Source: Rhodeus uyekii
Taxonomy: Eukaryota > Chordata > Actinopteri > Cypriniformes > Acheilognathidae
Direction: 5' to 3'
Assembly (NCBI GenBank): GCA_037043235.1
Contig: JAWRVZ010000238.1
Location: 40,001-104,000 of the forward strand
Length of the DNA: 64,000 nucleotides
The notes under the pieces were generated by a model. The model searched no databases. It saw only the letters and a program-made list of their open reading frames with translations, and was not told where the DNA came from. Of this stretch, positions 9,679-20,969 are shown piece by piece. Positions within the stretch are counted from its first letter, which is position 1. Each line of letters opens with the position of its first letter. The translations under genes and the position numbers were made by a program.

Positions 9679-11539
9679 TCACTTGCTTCTACGAAAAGCT
9701 GGAACTGACACTTCTCTCCGGACTGTCTGATGCTTTTCACCAGCTTCTAGCTCCTGCAACTGGGCTTGCTCCTCTGTAGCCTCTGCATTCAGGACCACAC
9801 CATCAGATCCAACAGAGTCTCTACCAGTATCCACTGATATTTCCACCTGACTACCTCCAGAGCTGCCAGCTACCAACTCTGAAGTGTCCGGTGCCTCCGA
9901 ATACCTTGGAGTGTTTGTAGACACCTGCACAGAGTGTTGCACTACCTCCCCCACTACCACAAAATCTGGCCCAGAAGCCTCATTCACATCCATTATAACT
10001 GGCTGTTTATCTGGCTGAGATTCCTCCTTACTCCTAGGTCGAGGAGTAGGCATGGCATCTGGATGCAACTCTGATCTGTGAACCCATTTTAACGGTCCTC
10101 CTTCCAATGGCTAAAAAGTGAAAGTTGTGCCCACTCTTTCCACAATTCTATAAACGATCGGGCTCCAAGCATCTTGAATCTTGTTCCTGCCTGGAGACCG
10201 CTGGCGCAGATATACCAACTCACCCACACTGACCTGAGGACAAAACATCCTTTCATTCGGACGAGTCACTCTCTCTAGAGTTTTCTTCTCTGAGTGCTCC
10301 CTAGCTTTATCATAGGCATAACGCAACCTCTCTTGATGAACAGGCAACCAATATCGTTTCCCCTCCTCACTACCCAACATGGCATTAACGGGCAGATGTG
10401 GTTATTCTCCAAACAGTAGATAATGTAGTGGCATGCAGAATCACACTGTATCCATGGACGAACTCGGGAAAGTACTCAGACCAACGTCATTTACATTCTG
10501 GTGGTAACGTACGTAGCAAGTTGTACGCACTGTGCATTTCCCTGTGGCCTATAAGGGGTCAGCCTTTTGGTCTTTGGTGGGAAACGCCTGTGTAAACTTA
10601 GTGAACACGTCAGTGACAACCAAAACCATTTTCATGTCCATGTAGGCTCTAAGACAGTAAAGTCCACCGCAATCACTTCCAGGGGTCTGGAATCAGAATA
10701 CAAAATTGGCACTTCTTTACCCACTGTGGTGGCAAAAATCTTTTCCTAGTTCTGAGTAAGAGACAAAATAACCCAATTGTGAATTTTAAAAGGTTTATTT
10801 CTTTGCAAAGAAAGGACACAGTCATACAGACATCCGAAGCTGCCCTGCAGAGTGTGACCAAGAAGGGAGGGCCGCTTCGACACTTATATCTCTAGTCAAG
10901 GCTAAAGACTCAGTTGTTATTTTCCATTCCTTATCAGGAACACATTACCCTCTCTATACCTCAAGTGTATTTCTTCAGACTTATTATATTTTACTTACTA
11001 CAAAAATACAATTAATGTCACACAATAATCAATAATGTCAAGAGAAAACATATCATCTATAAAATTCCATCACACCCACTCCTCCACATCCTCATGCATA
11101 CCAGACCAAAACACCTCTGCAAGTTGAAAAAACAGCCCCAAGGTTTGTTAAATGCCCTGGTGTCCTATATCATTGTGCACACTTCACAACACCTGTCCCT
11201 TTAAAAAAACAGGCAACAACAATTGCCAACAACTCCCCTCATAAGGGTCATCCACTACCCAAAACAGCAACACATTCCATTCTTTAATGAGGCTCCATTG
11301 CTTCAGAAGGCACTTCACAGGCCTGGACAGAGCCTGTCTTTCCAGGTGAGATGGTCTCCTTTCCCAAATTCCCGTAAAGCAGAGTCAATTTTCTGAAACT
11401 CGACCAGCTGTTCCCGAGTGTAATCAGGAAGTATATGAGTGTTACCTTGGACACTAGTGACAGCTTCTCCAGCCTCCAACGCACGGATCTGCCTTAACCA
11501 GCAACACTCAATTCCCTTCAAAGCAAGTTCAGACTCCAA
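9679..11539 (-). pseudogene. gypsy integrase region pseudogene
   Basis: Visible segments are EAGEAVTSVQGNTHILPDYTREQL (linker) at about 11475-11395, VHNDIGHQG (integrase His-His zinc site) at about 11180, SGMHEDVEEWV just before the inserted LTR, VVTDVFTKFTQAFPTKDQKA (first catalytic Asp region) at about 10630-10570, and a C-terminal GPY/F-like domain (YLRQRSPGRNKIQD...) at 10220-10120, followed by a Pro/Glu-rich tail. Between TKDQKAD and the downstream PEFVHGYSVILHATT piece most of the catalytic core is missing. Stops and frameshifts make it non-functional. Confidence 0.8.
10725..11074 (-). mobile_element. Solo LTR, 350 bp, inserted in gypsy integrase
   Basis: The segment begins TGTGGTGG and ends CCATCACA (near-perfect inverted ends, TG...CA) and is flanked by CCCAC on both sides (10720-10724 and 11075-11079), a perfect 5-bp target duplication. 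Read on the minus strand it has a TATAAGTG box, a polyadenylation signal AATAAACC near the CTTTGCAAAG segment, and a short U5, the layout of a retrovirus-like LTR. No internal coding region remains, so recombination between two LTRs is inferred. Confidence 0.85.
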
Positions 11540-11582
11540 GGCTGTACCTCAACTCATCACACTATAAATTGCTACGCACTGT

Positions 11583-11706
11583 AGGGGAATTATAGTTCAG
11601 ACCCGAGGACCAGATATGTTGAATGAAGACCAGGATTGAGAAGTGCAGTCAGTAGAATACATTTTAGTGAAGTTTAGTTCCATCAGCAGAAGCCAGCTTC
11701 AATGTT
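11583..11706 (-). mobile_element. LTR 3' fragment shared with 58.7-58.83 kb
   Basis: About 120 bp on the minus strand matches, with scattered differences, the last part of the LTR-like block at 58707-58834 (GAAGCTGGCTTCTGCTGATG through ATATCTGGTCCTC to CCCCTACAG). It ends CCCCTACA in both places. Here it adjoins the gypsy pol remnant after about 40 bp, so it may be the 5' LTR of that copy after a large internal deletion. Confidence 0.6.
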
Positions 11707-12427
11707 AAACATTTTCAACACTAACAATAATCTGAAAAGTTTTTTGAGCCACAAATCAGAACGATTTATGAAGGATCGTGAAGACCAATGTGACCTGATC
11801 TTCTCTCACAATGCTAAATAGTAACTTTCATACAGAACAGGAATAAAACCGTATTAAACTTACCTCAGGCTGTGAGGAGGATGTTGAGGCTTGATGCCGC
11901 TCCTGGTGACGTTTCTCATGTCTATTAGTGTTCTATAATAAACTATTATTATTCACGCGTGTATTTGTATACAGCATTACTATTACTTGAAGACGATTTT
12001 TTTTGGTGTGAGGTTCGTTTTTTTTCATTCGCGGAGTGTAGTTTTGTTCGTTTTCACAAATATTCTGTTGTATATTATAGGCTCAAATCTAATTCCATAT
12101 TAAATAAGTTAAAAAAAGAGAGAGAAAGAAACAACAACAACCAACTAATGGGATCAATGAACGAAGGTGGCGCCAAATCAAACAAAGGAATAAATCAAAA
12201 CCGTTCATAAATAAATTCCCCAATCCCTCTAAACTTACTAACCAAAACAAAATGTGAAAAGGAAACCTGAAATCTTCAGTGCGTCCTGCGTCCAGACTAA
12301 CCTATGCTGAATATAAGCAAAAGTACAAAAGTGGCACTCACCTCTTACCTGGTGTCTCTAAAATTTGTTAGCTACAGGCAATATGTAATGTTGCACGACA
12401 TGCTTACCTGTTCCCTTGTCCCCAAAA
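11707..12427. other. No recognisable gene
   Basis: AT-rich DNA between the LTR fragment and the 12.43-kb target duplication. A frame at 11959-12210 is low-complexity (N/K-rich end) and shows no family signal. Confidence 0.5.
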
Positions 12428-13011
12428 GGTTTAAGTAGAGATGGGTAGCTCGACACCCTGTGTCAACACACGTCTCGAGTTTTCGACACACTAGTGCAGG
12501 GGTGGGCAAACTACGGCCCGCGGGCCATATGTGGCCCGTTAGGCTTTTTAATCCGGCCTGCCGAACTTGTAGAAGTTATTAATTTACATTTTATTATAAT
12601 TAAATATAATTATATATAATTAATTATATATTATAATTGACTTTTCCCTGTAATGTCAGTGTTTCCCCAACAGATGGCACACTCCAAAGACATTTAGCTT
12701 TGTTTGAGTGTGATGTTTTGCACTTTGAGCTCTTCAGTAAAAACGAGCGGACCGAAGAAAAGTAGACAGTTAGTATGTTTTTCGCTGACGTCCGATTAAG
12801 GGCTGTATATCTGATATGCCAAGAAACTCTAGCGGTTTTTAAAGAATACAACATCAGCCGTCATTTTGCCACAAAACATGCCAACTACGCTAGCAAACAG
12901 TCTCCAAAAAAAACTGGACGGCTACGTCTCTGATGGCAAATGTACAGACTCAGTACAGAAGATGCTGGCGTTATTTGGCTCAACCCATGTATGGGAACAG
13001 ACATTCAAGTT

Positions 13012-14222
13012 CAAGTTTGGTTTATTTATAGAGCACATTTAAAAATGGCCAAAGGCCAACCAAAGTGCTGTACAACAGGTTGAAATATAATTGTACATAA
13101 AGTATAAAAGAAAACAATAAAATAAGAAATAAAAATATAAAACAAATAGAAAGCAAAACAAAATAGAAACAGCCAAAAACAAAAACTGAGAGGCAGAGGC
13201 AAAGAGACACAGTCAACCGTAAACACATCCACATAAACACATATGTATGTACACATATATATACATGCATAAACAACTGCACATACACAAAACCCCAAAT
13301 AATTACATATTATACATCAACAAATGTGAGAGAGAAAAGATGAGTTTTAAGGCACGATTTAAACTCAGATAAACTGGAAGCCATTCTAACAGGGTCAGGA
13401 AGATTGTTCCATAGCGTGAGGCCAGCCACTTCAAAAGCTCGATTTCCCCTTGTCTTTAGGCGGGTTCTGGGGATCTTTAAGAGGAGTTTATCCTCCGATC
13501 TCAGTTCTCTCATGGGAGTGTAAGGGTGGAGAAGATCGGTCAGGTAGGAGGGAGCCAGATTATTTAGAGATTTATAAACAAGTAGTAGAATGTTGTATTC
13601 AATTCTAGACTGGGTAGGCAACCAGTGAAGAGATCTCAGGAGGGGTGTAATGTGATCAAATTTATTACGCCTCTTAAAAAATCTAGCTGCCGCATTTTTA
13701 ACTTTTTGTAACCTAGAAATTTGCGCCTTAGAGATCCCGTAATAAAGGGAATTGCAGTAGTCCAGTCGCGATGTAATGAAGAAATGGATAGCAGTCTCTA
13801 AAGAGCTAGATAAATTAATTTAATGACTCAAGATCAATAGGATTTTGTGTTCTGGAGTCAGAAGGGTTGAATACAATGACTTCCGTTTTATCTAGAATGG
13901 AGCCCTGAGGAACACCGCAGCTTAGATTGCTTGAATCGGAAGTGAAGTTACCAACTTTAACTGAGAAGCTTTGGTTGGTTAAAAAATATTTAAACCAACT
14001 TAAGACCTCCCCCTGTAGCCCGATGCAGGATTCCAGGCGAGAGACAAGAATCTCGTGATCTACAGTATTAAAGGCTGAGGATCGATCAAGCATAACTAAA
14101 ATAACAGAATCGCCTGAATCAGCAGCCATTAGGATGTCATTAAGGACTCTGATAAGGGCAGTTTCGGTACTGTGCATAGTTTTGAAACATTCAGCGTCAT
14201 GAACATCTTCAAAGCCCGTCAC
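13012..14222 (-). mobile_element. L2-clade LINE 3' portion inserted in the hAT
   Basis: The minus strand shows the reverse transcriptase followed by a 3' UTR with A/T-rich tail at about 13012-13300 (AATAAACC-like end next to CAAGTTCAAG). A DIRS-like terminal phrase (AAGGGAACGTCTCCGGTTAC, 14450-14472) lies between this LINE and the resumed hAT, so a further small insertion may be present. Confidence 0.75.
13310..14222 (-). pseudogene. L2-clade reverse transcriptase pseudogene
   Basis: The first piece (14222-13815) contains STETALIRVLNDIL, VILVMLDRSSAFNTVDHEIL (first catalytic Asp block, with the usual F-D-T now F-N-T) and CGVPQGSIL, then jumps into unrelated residues; the YADD box is deleted. 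The second piece (13621-13310) has the thumb and C-terminus with SLNNLAPSYLTDLL and LWNNLPDPVR, ending in FSLTFVDV before a stop. The Asp-to-Asn change and missing YADD show it is dead. Confidence 0.85.
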
Positions 14223-15012
14223 AGAGCCGAGTTAACTAGCCAACACCTATTTCTCAGGCTTTCTGGTAAGCTTTTTGGTAGCCTTCAGCGACTGATTTCA
14301 TTGGTTTATCTGCACCTATCAGGAGCGAGCACCCCAGGCGGCATCACCATTGGTTGAGCTGTGTGCCTCTTCGCTGTGATTGGTGTTTGATTCCCCGTGT
14401 TTTCAGCTGATCTGCATCTCTCTTACGGGGATTGAACACCGCTATCGAAAGGGAACGTCTCCGGTTACTAGTGTAACCTATGTTATTTTCAAGTTAAAAA
14501 TAAACCGAGACATGAAACTAACCGTTGTGTTTGCGCTTGTCTAGCTGGGCAGAGTTCAGTCATGATTTTGATTTTTTTTCAAATGGCCGCACTTTTGTTA
14601 TTTAAACTGTCTGTCAGTCAGAGCTGCATCGCGCGGTTATCCCGTAAGGTTTCAGAAGTTATGTGAAGGGATGGAGTTCAGATCAATCCTAAGAATCGCC
14701 ACAACAAAACTAACTCCAGACTTTGATGCACTTGCAAATAAAGGAGATCAACAACACTGTTCTCACTGAAACTGAATGGTAGTTTACCTACTGTGTTATT
14801 AAATTATGGTAATACATTTGGAAAACAATTTATCAATGAACCCTGATGTTTTGGTGCATGTTTAAGGCCAAATCTTTTCATGTAATGGTTTTTACATTTA
14901 ATTTATATTAGTTCACACAAACACACTATCCTTCTATTCTGTCCCGGCCCATTTGTCAAATTTTAGAAACCAATGTGGCCCGCATACAAAAAGTTTCGGA
15001 GCATTGCTTTGA

Positions 15013-15997
15013 AATTGGGCTGTCTCGTGACCTGTGTGAACGAAGCTTCGTTACCTCACTAACACGTCACGACGGACTCACAGAGCGCATAGATTGAGCC
15101 GTCCCATAGTGCACGGAAGTATTGAGTACACAAATTAATACATATAAAATGAAATAATGTGTATAAAGGATGCAAAAACATGTCAGATGGATTGCACCAG
15201 CAAAACTGTTGATTTCACATTGAAATTATGTTCCTGCTGCATGAAGAAAAAATGTATTACTCTCCTCATTGTACATGAATTATATTAAATATAACAATAT
15301 TTAATTATATTTTTCACATGATGGATGGTTGTTTGCACGTTCTGGGGGTTTGCTGTGTAGAAAAAAAATTATTGATAAGCGAATATGCTCAAGGAAGCGC
15401 ATATTGATGAATGCAGGAGTGCAATTAATGAATGAGTCAGATTTGTGCGGGGAGTCAGATTTCGGTTCAACACCTGCATGTTTGATGGCGAAATTTTCCA
15501 GCTGTTCAGTTCAGACACAGAGGATGAGGACTTTGATGGATTGATTAAAACATAATGTGAGTGCAGCTTACGTTAAATAGTAGAATTAAGTTCAACTAAA
15601 CTCACTGTTTTGCTTCCGTTACCTTTTGGTGTAGACCGTATGTTTTAGCATGAACCTTATGTATGGGTTAAGTACAGAAATAGACCCCGTACTTGAGATT
15701 GCCTTATTATCTTTTTGCCTCATGGTGCGGAAAATACGGTAAATGCATTTGTGCATTTGTAATTGTGCGTTTTTTTGTTTTGTTTTTAACAATATGCATG
15801 TATGTGTTGTTTTGTAATGAATATACACACACAAAAAAATATACAATTAAATTGATTAATTATATAAATAAACCTTCCCATTGAACAAAACTTCTGAATG
15901 ACACAGTTGACGTAGGAGTTTGTATTGAGCACCAGATATCAGAGCAGAGTACTGTGTCAAAAGCTTCGAAGCACCAACACAGTTTCATGTAAAAGCT
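15013..15997. mobile_element. hAT body with a pogo-like terminus
   Basis: This stretch holds hAT-like AGCTTCG motifs at both edges. Inside, a plus-strand frame ends in FSSDTEDEDFDGLIKT and a stop at about 15545-15553 (an acidic tail like those of pogo-type transposases), and a terminus GTGCGGAAAATACGGTA at about 15725-15742, a sequence I know from fish pogo/Tigger-like repeats. The opposite pogo end is missing. 15087-15982 is present again, inverted, at 57193-58090. Confidence 0.5.
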
Positions 15998-16213
15998 TCA
16001 AGATTCAAGATTCAAGAGTTTTATTTGTCACATACACAGATATATAGGATATACAGCTGGCAGTGAAATGTAAACAGGTCCGCTCCATGGACAGTGCAAA
16101 TTAACAGTCATAAAAAAAACTTAAAATGTAAAAAGTTTTTACAAAAAACACAAGAGGAAATTACAATAGAAATAAGATAAAAAGTATTATGTTTATGTAG
16201 AAATATAAATAAA
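15998..16213 (-). mobile_element. Rex1/L2-like LINE, 3' UTR part
   Basis: On the minus strand this is a 3' UTR ending in a short-repeat tail (TGACAAATAAAACTCTTGAATCTTGAATCTTG), typical of L2/CR1-like fish LINEs. It is separated from its own coding region (20967 onward) by the 4.75-kb direct-repeat element. Most of the reverse transcriptase is missing between the two parts. Confidence 0.7.
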
Positions 16214-16366
16214 TGATGTTTGATTAACAAAGTTCGGGAGGAGCACGTTCAAGGATGAAAGCAATCAACTCATCATCAGCAATTATACCTCATCCAATCA
16301 GCATGAGAGGAAGCGTGTATATATAGCCATGTTTGACTCACCGTCATCCTTCGTCAGTTTACGGCA
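16214..16366 (+). repeat. Terminal direct repeat A1 with promoter-like motifs
   Basis: The unit starts TGATGTTTGATTAACAAAG and ends CAGTTTACGGCA. It contains a CCAAT box (ATCCAATCAGC, about 16294) and a TATA box (GTGTATATATAGCC, about 16314-16327) spaced like an RNA polymerase II promoter, with transcription expected in GACTCACCGTCATCC. Confidence 0.75.
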
Positions 16367-17379
16367 GCTGGACAGTTTACGGCATACCACCTTCCGGTCA
16401 CGAGACAGCTGGAATCGAGCTTCACACGTTAGATGGATTTTCTACAAAAACCTCCGGAATCTGGAGCGATTCTCATCCGCCTAACACCACGCTGAGTATA
16501 TCATATCACCCTTGGCATTTCATCACGGGTGCCAGACCAAACAAACGGATCCCAAGCAACAAACAACCAAACGCACAGTGAGACCCGATCCTATGAAAGC
16601 GAAACATCCGCATTCATAAAGCTCGTTGTCAAGTCTCAAGCAATGCCGCCCTCTTCCCGCAAGGAACGGGCTTTCCACCAGCGCCAGGCCGCCGTCGCCG
16701 CGGGCCCTCGGCAAACCGTGCTGCAGTTTCAGCACACACTCTCTCTCCGTCAGCTCACACAAACAAGAGCAGCTGTAATCCTCCCAGCGCTTTGATTTCA
16801 GCAAATGCTAAATCACGAGCAGTTATGCCTTCTCGATGCTACCGTTTCGGGGAATCCACGTCTGAAATGCGACTGTTTTAAACTAACGCGCTGCCCCCCT
16901 CGCAGCTCAAGCAGTAGTGCACCAAAGTAAGATCGCGTGCAGTACAGCCCGATCGCGCGCGCTGCTTCCAGATCACGCGCTCAGCCTCCCACACAAGAAT
17001 CAAGAACTCATTGTCAACACTGCCTGGCTGATTCAACTTAATCACCTATTAAGTGGACTCTCTGGAAAGGAACCAAATGCACTTCTTATTTCAAAGTAAT
17101 TCACTGTCTTCAATGAAGTCTATGATATTTGAATGATCTATTTAAATCTATTTCTATTTAAAGCCAATAAGTTAAGAACTTCATCAATTATTGATTTTCC
17201 GAATTCCAACAGGTAAGTGTGTTTAGACATTAAATATGCAACATGCACTTGATATAAATTAAACTCCCTGTCAATTTTATAATTGAAAGGTTATATACTT
17301 TATGGAAATCAGCGTATTTTACAAACCATAGTGGAGTTTTGTTATTACTTGCGTATATATTTAGATGAATAGCAACAAG

Positions 17380-19256
17380 TGTTGAGAGCTTTCTCTGGCT
17401 CAGCACCAGCCAACGTGTTGGAAATTAGCAGGCGATCATGTGATGCCCCGCCTTTCCACCACAATGTCCAAGATTGAGATGTACCTGTTTGATGATGAAA
17501 ACTTCCTCTCTCAAGTTCCTTCGCCGTATCCCACTGATGAAAGGAGCTCCCAAGCTCAACAAAACACTGCAGCCGAGCTTCCAACACCACCACGCCGCCA
17601 TCTATGACGCCGAGGCTTACACTCACCTCCACCATCAAGACATCCGCCATCTTCTTACTCAACTTCCTACGACACCTCAGCACTTGTATCAATAGTGAAA
17701 GGAGAACGACCAAAGCAAAACTAACTAGAATACAGGTCTCGCTCCAGTCAGCTGTACCATCTCCAAATTCACTCTACCTTCAAAATGCCTCAAACCTTCG
17801 CTCCCTAAATCTTCATCTCTCCCTCGCAAGACCAGATCCTCAAGCGTTAAGTCGCAGCAGCAACACACTGCAGGTTTCCAGCACTGCACCTCACATGCCA
17901 GCCTTTAGTGAGACACGCCGCCCTCCATGCGTGAGCTTGCCTCCGCCAGCGGTGCAGACTCAGCACGGAAGCACGTACCTAACCTTTCTCTTATGTTTGG
18001 CCTGCAGCCCTACAATCCGGTTCTAGCGTGAGGCTGCCTCCGCTAGCGGTGCAGGCCTAGACACTCTCCTTTATCTTCCCTTTCTACCCCTTCCGTCTCT
18101 CTCCAAGCTCCAGGCGTCAACCCAAGCGAGAGATTGCCTCCGCAAGTGGCTTCGGCCCTGGCCTTCTTCCCCCTAATTCTCTCCACTAAATCTAAATCTA
18201 AATCTCCTTTCATCCTGTTCTCTGCAATGCTCATGCCATTCCACAAACACTCCTGCTCGGAACCACCCCTGTTGCCAACAACAGTAAAACACAAATCCTC
18301 ACTGAAGTTAAGGCTGCTGCCACCAGAGGCGGACCCATTCCCAACCAGTATATCAATATTCAGAGTTGATATTACTCAATGCCTCTAAATTTCCATTCTT
18401 CAAGCCTTTTCTCTTCAAACCACTCATTTGGAAGATTACATGTGGAGTGGAAGAGTTCAAGACTTTCCACTCCACATATAGTCTGCTTCACATTGTCTCT
18501 ATCCACCACCACCGATTCATATTGCATTTCAATAACACCAAGAACCTCCAAGCCAGCTAAACGATGGGTTACCTAGGTGAAATCTACTTCCCTCTGCTGA
18601 AATGTAATCCTCTGCTCATCAGAGGTATCTCAAGAACTTAACCCACCAGCTCAAACACCAGACAACCAATTACGTTTGAAATCCGTACCCCTACTCTCCG
18701 CCAAGGATTCCACCCAAATGTTGTCCAACCAGTCAACACCATGATCGAGCCATATTGGCTTTTTCCTCAGATTTCCTCAGATTCCATCACATCCAACCTT
18801 AATCCAAATCCATCCATATTCTGACCCATCAGCGCTGCATGACGAAAGCAAGGTAGACCAAACCATAAAGGCCTTTAACTTCCACGAACAACAACAATCC
18901 CTCCTACCTTCATTTAAGAGATCAGGCCAAACTCATATCCGACCCACTCATCACAGACGACTTCAATCACCCAATCACATGTTTCGTTCTAAAGCTAGCA
19001 GATCCAAGCACTGGGCCGCAGGTCATCGGAAACCAAGATATATATTCGATCAAATCAGTCTCTCCAGAAATGGCTTTTACTGCCACAGAGACAAGAGAAG
19101 ATGAGGAAAGAGAATCCCCATCATCCAACACGTGATATGTTTCCAGAGGAAGTTCTCCACTACCGCAGCAGCGATGCACCTCCACTCCCGCATGAGCTAC
19201 AGTTCAAATGGAAATTATTCCACTGTCTGAACTACCATCTGACCCAGTCTTCATAG
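17380..19256. other. Interior of the unclassified element, no recognised gene
   Basis: C-rich on the plus strand. The phrase TGCCTCCGC.AG.GG recurs at about 17938, 18031 and 18135 in a loose array of roughly 100 bp period. Short frames such as 17604-18026 and 18134-18388 are Ser/Pro/Leu-rich and show no family signal. Confidence 0.5.
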
Positions 19257-19469
19257 ATGATCCCAACCACCCAATCTCACGTTTCTGGTTCTAGATTCAC
19301 ATTACAGCTACGCTACGCCATACTGGCTTCCCAACAGCAGATACAAGCACTGGGTCGCTGGTCTTCAGAAGCCCAAGAGCTACATCCAATCAGACAGACC
19401 AAACATCAAACAAGCCCAACAAACTCTCATCAGTTAATACCTGCTCCTTTCCACATACTATCTTCATGG

Positions 19470-20345
19470 CCACAGCTTTCAGCTTCCGCAGTAGTGATGC
19501 TCCAGAAGGAACCCATCCCTGGAAACCCCTCCATTGCCGCAGCAATGATGTTCCCCCACACTCCCACAGGAGTCAGCCTATGGGGAAATTATTCCACTGC
19601 CGCAGCAGTGAGGCTCCCGCAGGAGCTCAGTTCAGAACTTCTTTCCATTGCCGCAACAATGATGTTCCCCCACACTCCCGCAGGAGTCAACCTATGGGGA
19701 AAGTATTCCACTGCCGCAGCAGTGAGGCTCCCGCAGGAGCTCAGTTCCGAACTTTTTTCCATTGCCGCAACAATGATGCTCCCTCACACTCCCGCAGGAG
19801 TCAGCCTAAAGGGAAATTACTCCACTGCCGCAGCAGTGAGGCTCCCGCAGGAGCTCAGTTCTGAACTTGCTTCCATCGCCGCAGCAATAATGCTCCCCCA
19901 CATTCAGAGTCAACTTAAGGGGAAATTACTCCACTGCCGCAGCAGTGAGGCTCCCGCAGGAGCTCAGTTCAGAATTTTCCCCATTGCCGCAGCAATGATG
20001 TTCCCTCACACTCCCGCAGGAGTCAGCCTAAAGGGAAATTACTCCACTGCCGCAGCAGTGAGGCTCCGGCAGGAGCTCAGTTCCGAATTTACCATTGCCA
20101 CAGCAATGATGTTCCCCCAACACTCCCACAGGAGTCAGCCTAAGGGGAAAACCGCTCAACTACCGCAGGAGCCAGTTCTCTCAAATTCTCCACCGCCGCA
20201 GCAGCGACGCTCCCGCAGGAGCCCAGTCCCGAAAACCCTTCATCACCACAGCAACGACATTACCTCACACCCCCAAAGAAGTCAGCACTAAGGGGAAATT
20301 ACTTCACTGCCTTTGCAGTGACGCTCCCGCAGGAGCCAATTCTCT
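19470..20345 (+). repeat. Minisatellite, about 115-125-bp period
   Basis: Alternating half-units, CCGCAGCAGTGAGGCTCCCG..AGGAGCTCAGTTC and CCGCAACAATGATG..CCCACACTCCCGCAGGAGTCAGCC, repeat about seven times, with decay toward 20345. The repetition keeps a 344-codon frame open (19257-20291), rich in S, A, P and H, with a second overlapping open frame (19466-19864). Because unit lengths are near multiples of three, the frames are best explained by the repeat and not by selection for a protein. Confidence 0.8.
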
Positions 20346-20639
20346 TGAATCCCCACGACTACGGAGCCTAGCCGGAGAGGCTCCAAAAAACCTGACGACA
20401 ATAGCTAGTACCCGATAAGCGCCCCCTGCTTCCACAGAGGTACTCCTATACTCCCAGGAACTAGGACTCCAACCAACTCGCCTTCTTGCTTCAAGCCAAA
20501 CAACAAGCACATCCCCAACACAAGCAAACCATCTCCTCTGTGCCTCAAGCCAACCGGTCTACAACCAACTAGCAGTGATACTCATCCTTTCGGACAACAT
20601 AAATAACATTACTCCCTCCCGACATTTGAACTCGTGAAA

Positions 20640-20792
20640 TGATGTTTGATTAACAAAGTTCGGGAGGAGCACGTTCAAGGATGAAAGCAATCAACTCATC
20701 ATCAGCAATTATACCTCATCCTATCAGCATGAGAGGAAGCGTGTATATATAGCCATGTTTGACTCACCGTCATCCTTCGTCAGTTTACGGCA
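20640..20792 (+). repeat. Terminal direct repeat A2
   Basis: Second copy of the 153-bp A repeat, same orientation. The CCAAT box has changed to CCTAT here while the TATA box is intact. After CAGTTTACGGCA the sequence diverges from that following A1, so the two are not full LTRs of equal length. Confidence 0.8.
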
Positions 20793-20969
20793 TCCCTCCA
20801 CCACCCCGACTCCTCACACTTAGCCGTTCCTATCAAAGTCAGGAATACGGGCGGAGTGCTCCAGGTTCGGGCCAAATACCGAGCTCGGAGCCCTCTCCTC
20901 GGACAGCACGCCAAATACGCATACCTTTACTGCCCCTGAATCATTGATAAGTGTGAACTCGTGAAATCA

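Larger units (their letters stand above)
9660..11560 (-). mobile_element. Ty3/gypsy retrotransposon pol remnant
   Basis: Minus-strand coding remnants appear in the order expected for the second half of gypsy pol: an RNase H/linker piece (11539-11284), the integrase zinc-binding region, part of the integrase core, and the integrase C-terminal domain with tail (10380-9679). It is broken by frameshifts, an internal deletion in the integrase core near 10560, and an inserted solo LTR at 10725-11074. Neither of its own LTRs is complete. Confidence 0.8.
12755..14768 (+). pseudogene. Charlie-like hAT transposase fragments
   Basis: At about 12837-12900 the frame reads FKEYNISRHFATKHANYASK, the end of a BED zinc finger. 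In another frame shortly after comes KMLALFGSTHVWEQTF, the conserved hAT C-terminal block. After the LINE, 14671-14768 reads FRSILRIATTKLTPDFDALA then a stop, the usual C-terminus of GTF2IRD2/Charlie-like transposases. The DDE core is absent. Confidence 0.75.
12497..15012 (+). mobile_element. Charlie-like hAT (BED finger type), interrupted
   Basis: The left end CAGGGGTGGGCAAACTACGG followed by a GGCCCGCGGGCC palindrome is typical of this group; the right end (ATGTGGCCCGC...AAAAAGTTT, about 14970-15003) is its degenerate complement. Coding pieces occur on both sides of an inserted L2 LINE (about 13012-14500). The N-terminal zinc-finger piece is joined directly to a C-terminal piece, so most of the transposase was deleted before the LINE came in. 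Confidence 0.75.
16214..20966 (+). mobile_element. Unclassified 4.75-kb element with split direct repeats
   Basis: A 153-bp direct repeat occurs at the left end (A1, 16214-16366) and near the right end (A2, 20640-20792), with only one difference noticed. A 13-mer TGAACTCGTGAAA precedes A2 (20627-20639) and also closes the element (20954-20966). The A1 - interior - b A2 b arrangement resembles the split direct repeats of Ngaro-type tyrosine-recombinase retroelements, though the b repeats are very short. Both sides resume the same LINE, proving a single insertion. No reverse transcriptase or recombinase was recognised inside, so it would be non-autonomous. Confidence 0.55.

Noticed and set aside
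13022..13298. Two overlapping F/L-rich frames, possible membrane protein
   Set aside because: They lie in the AT-rich 3' UTR of the minus-strand L2 LINE and arise from base composition.
16214..20966. Ordinary LTR retrotransposon with LTRs at 16.2 and 20.64 kb
   Set aside because: Similarity between the repeats stops after 153 bp on the inner side while the right side continues 174 bp further to a different end; no target duplication or polypurine tract was found.
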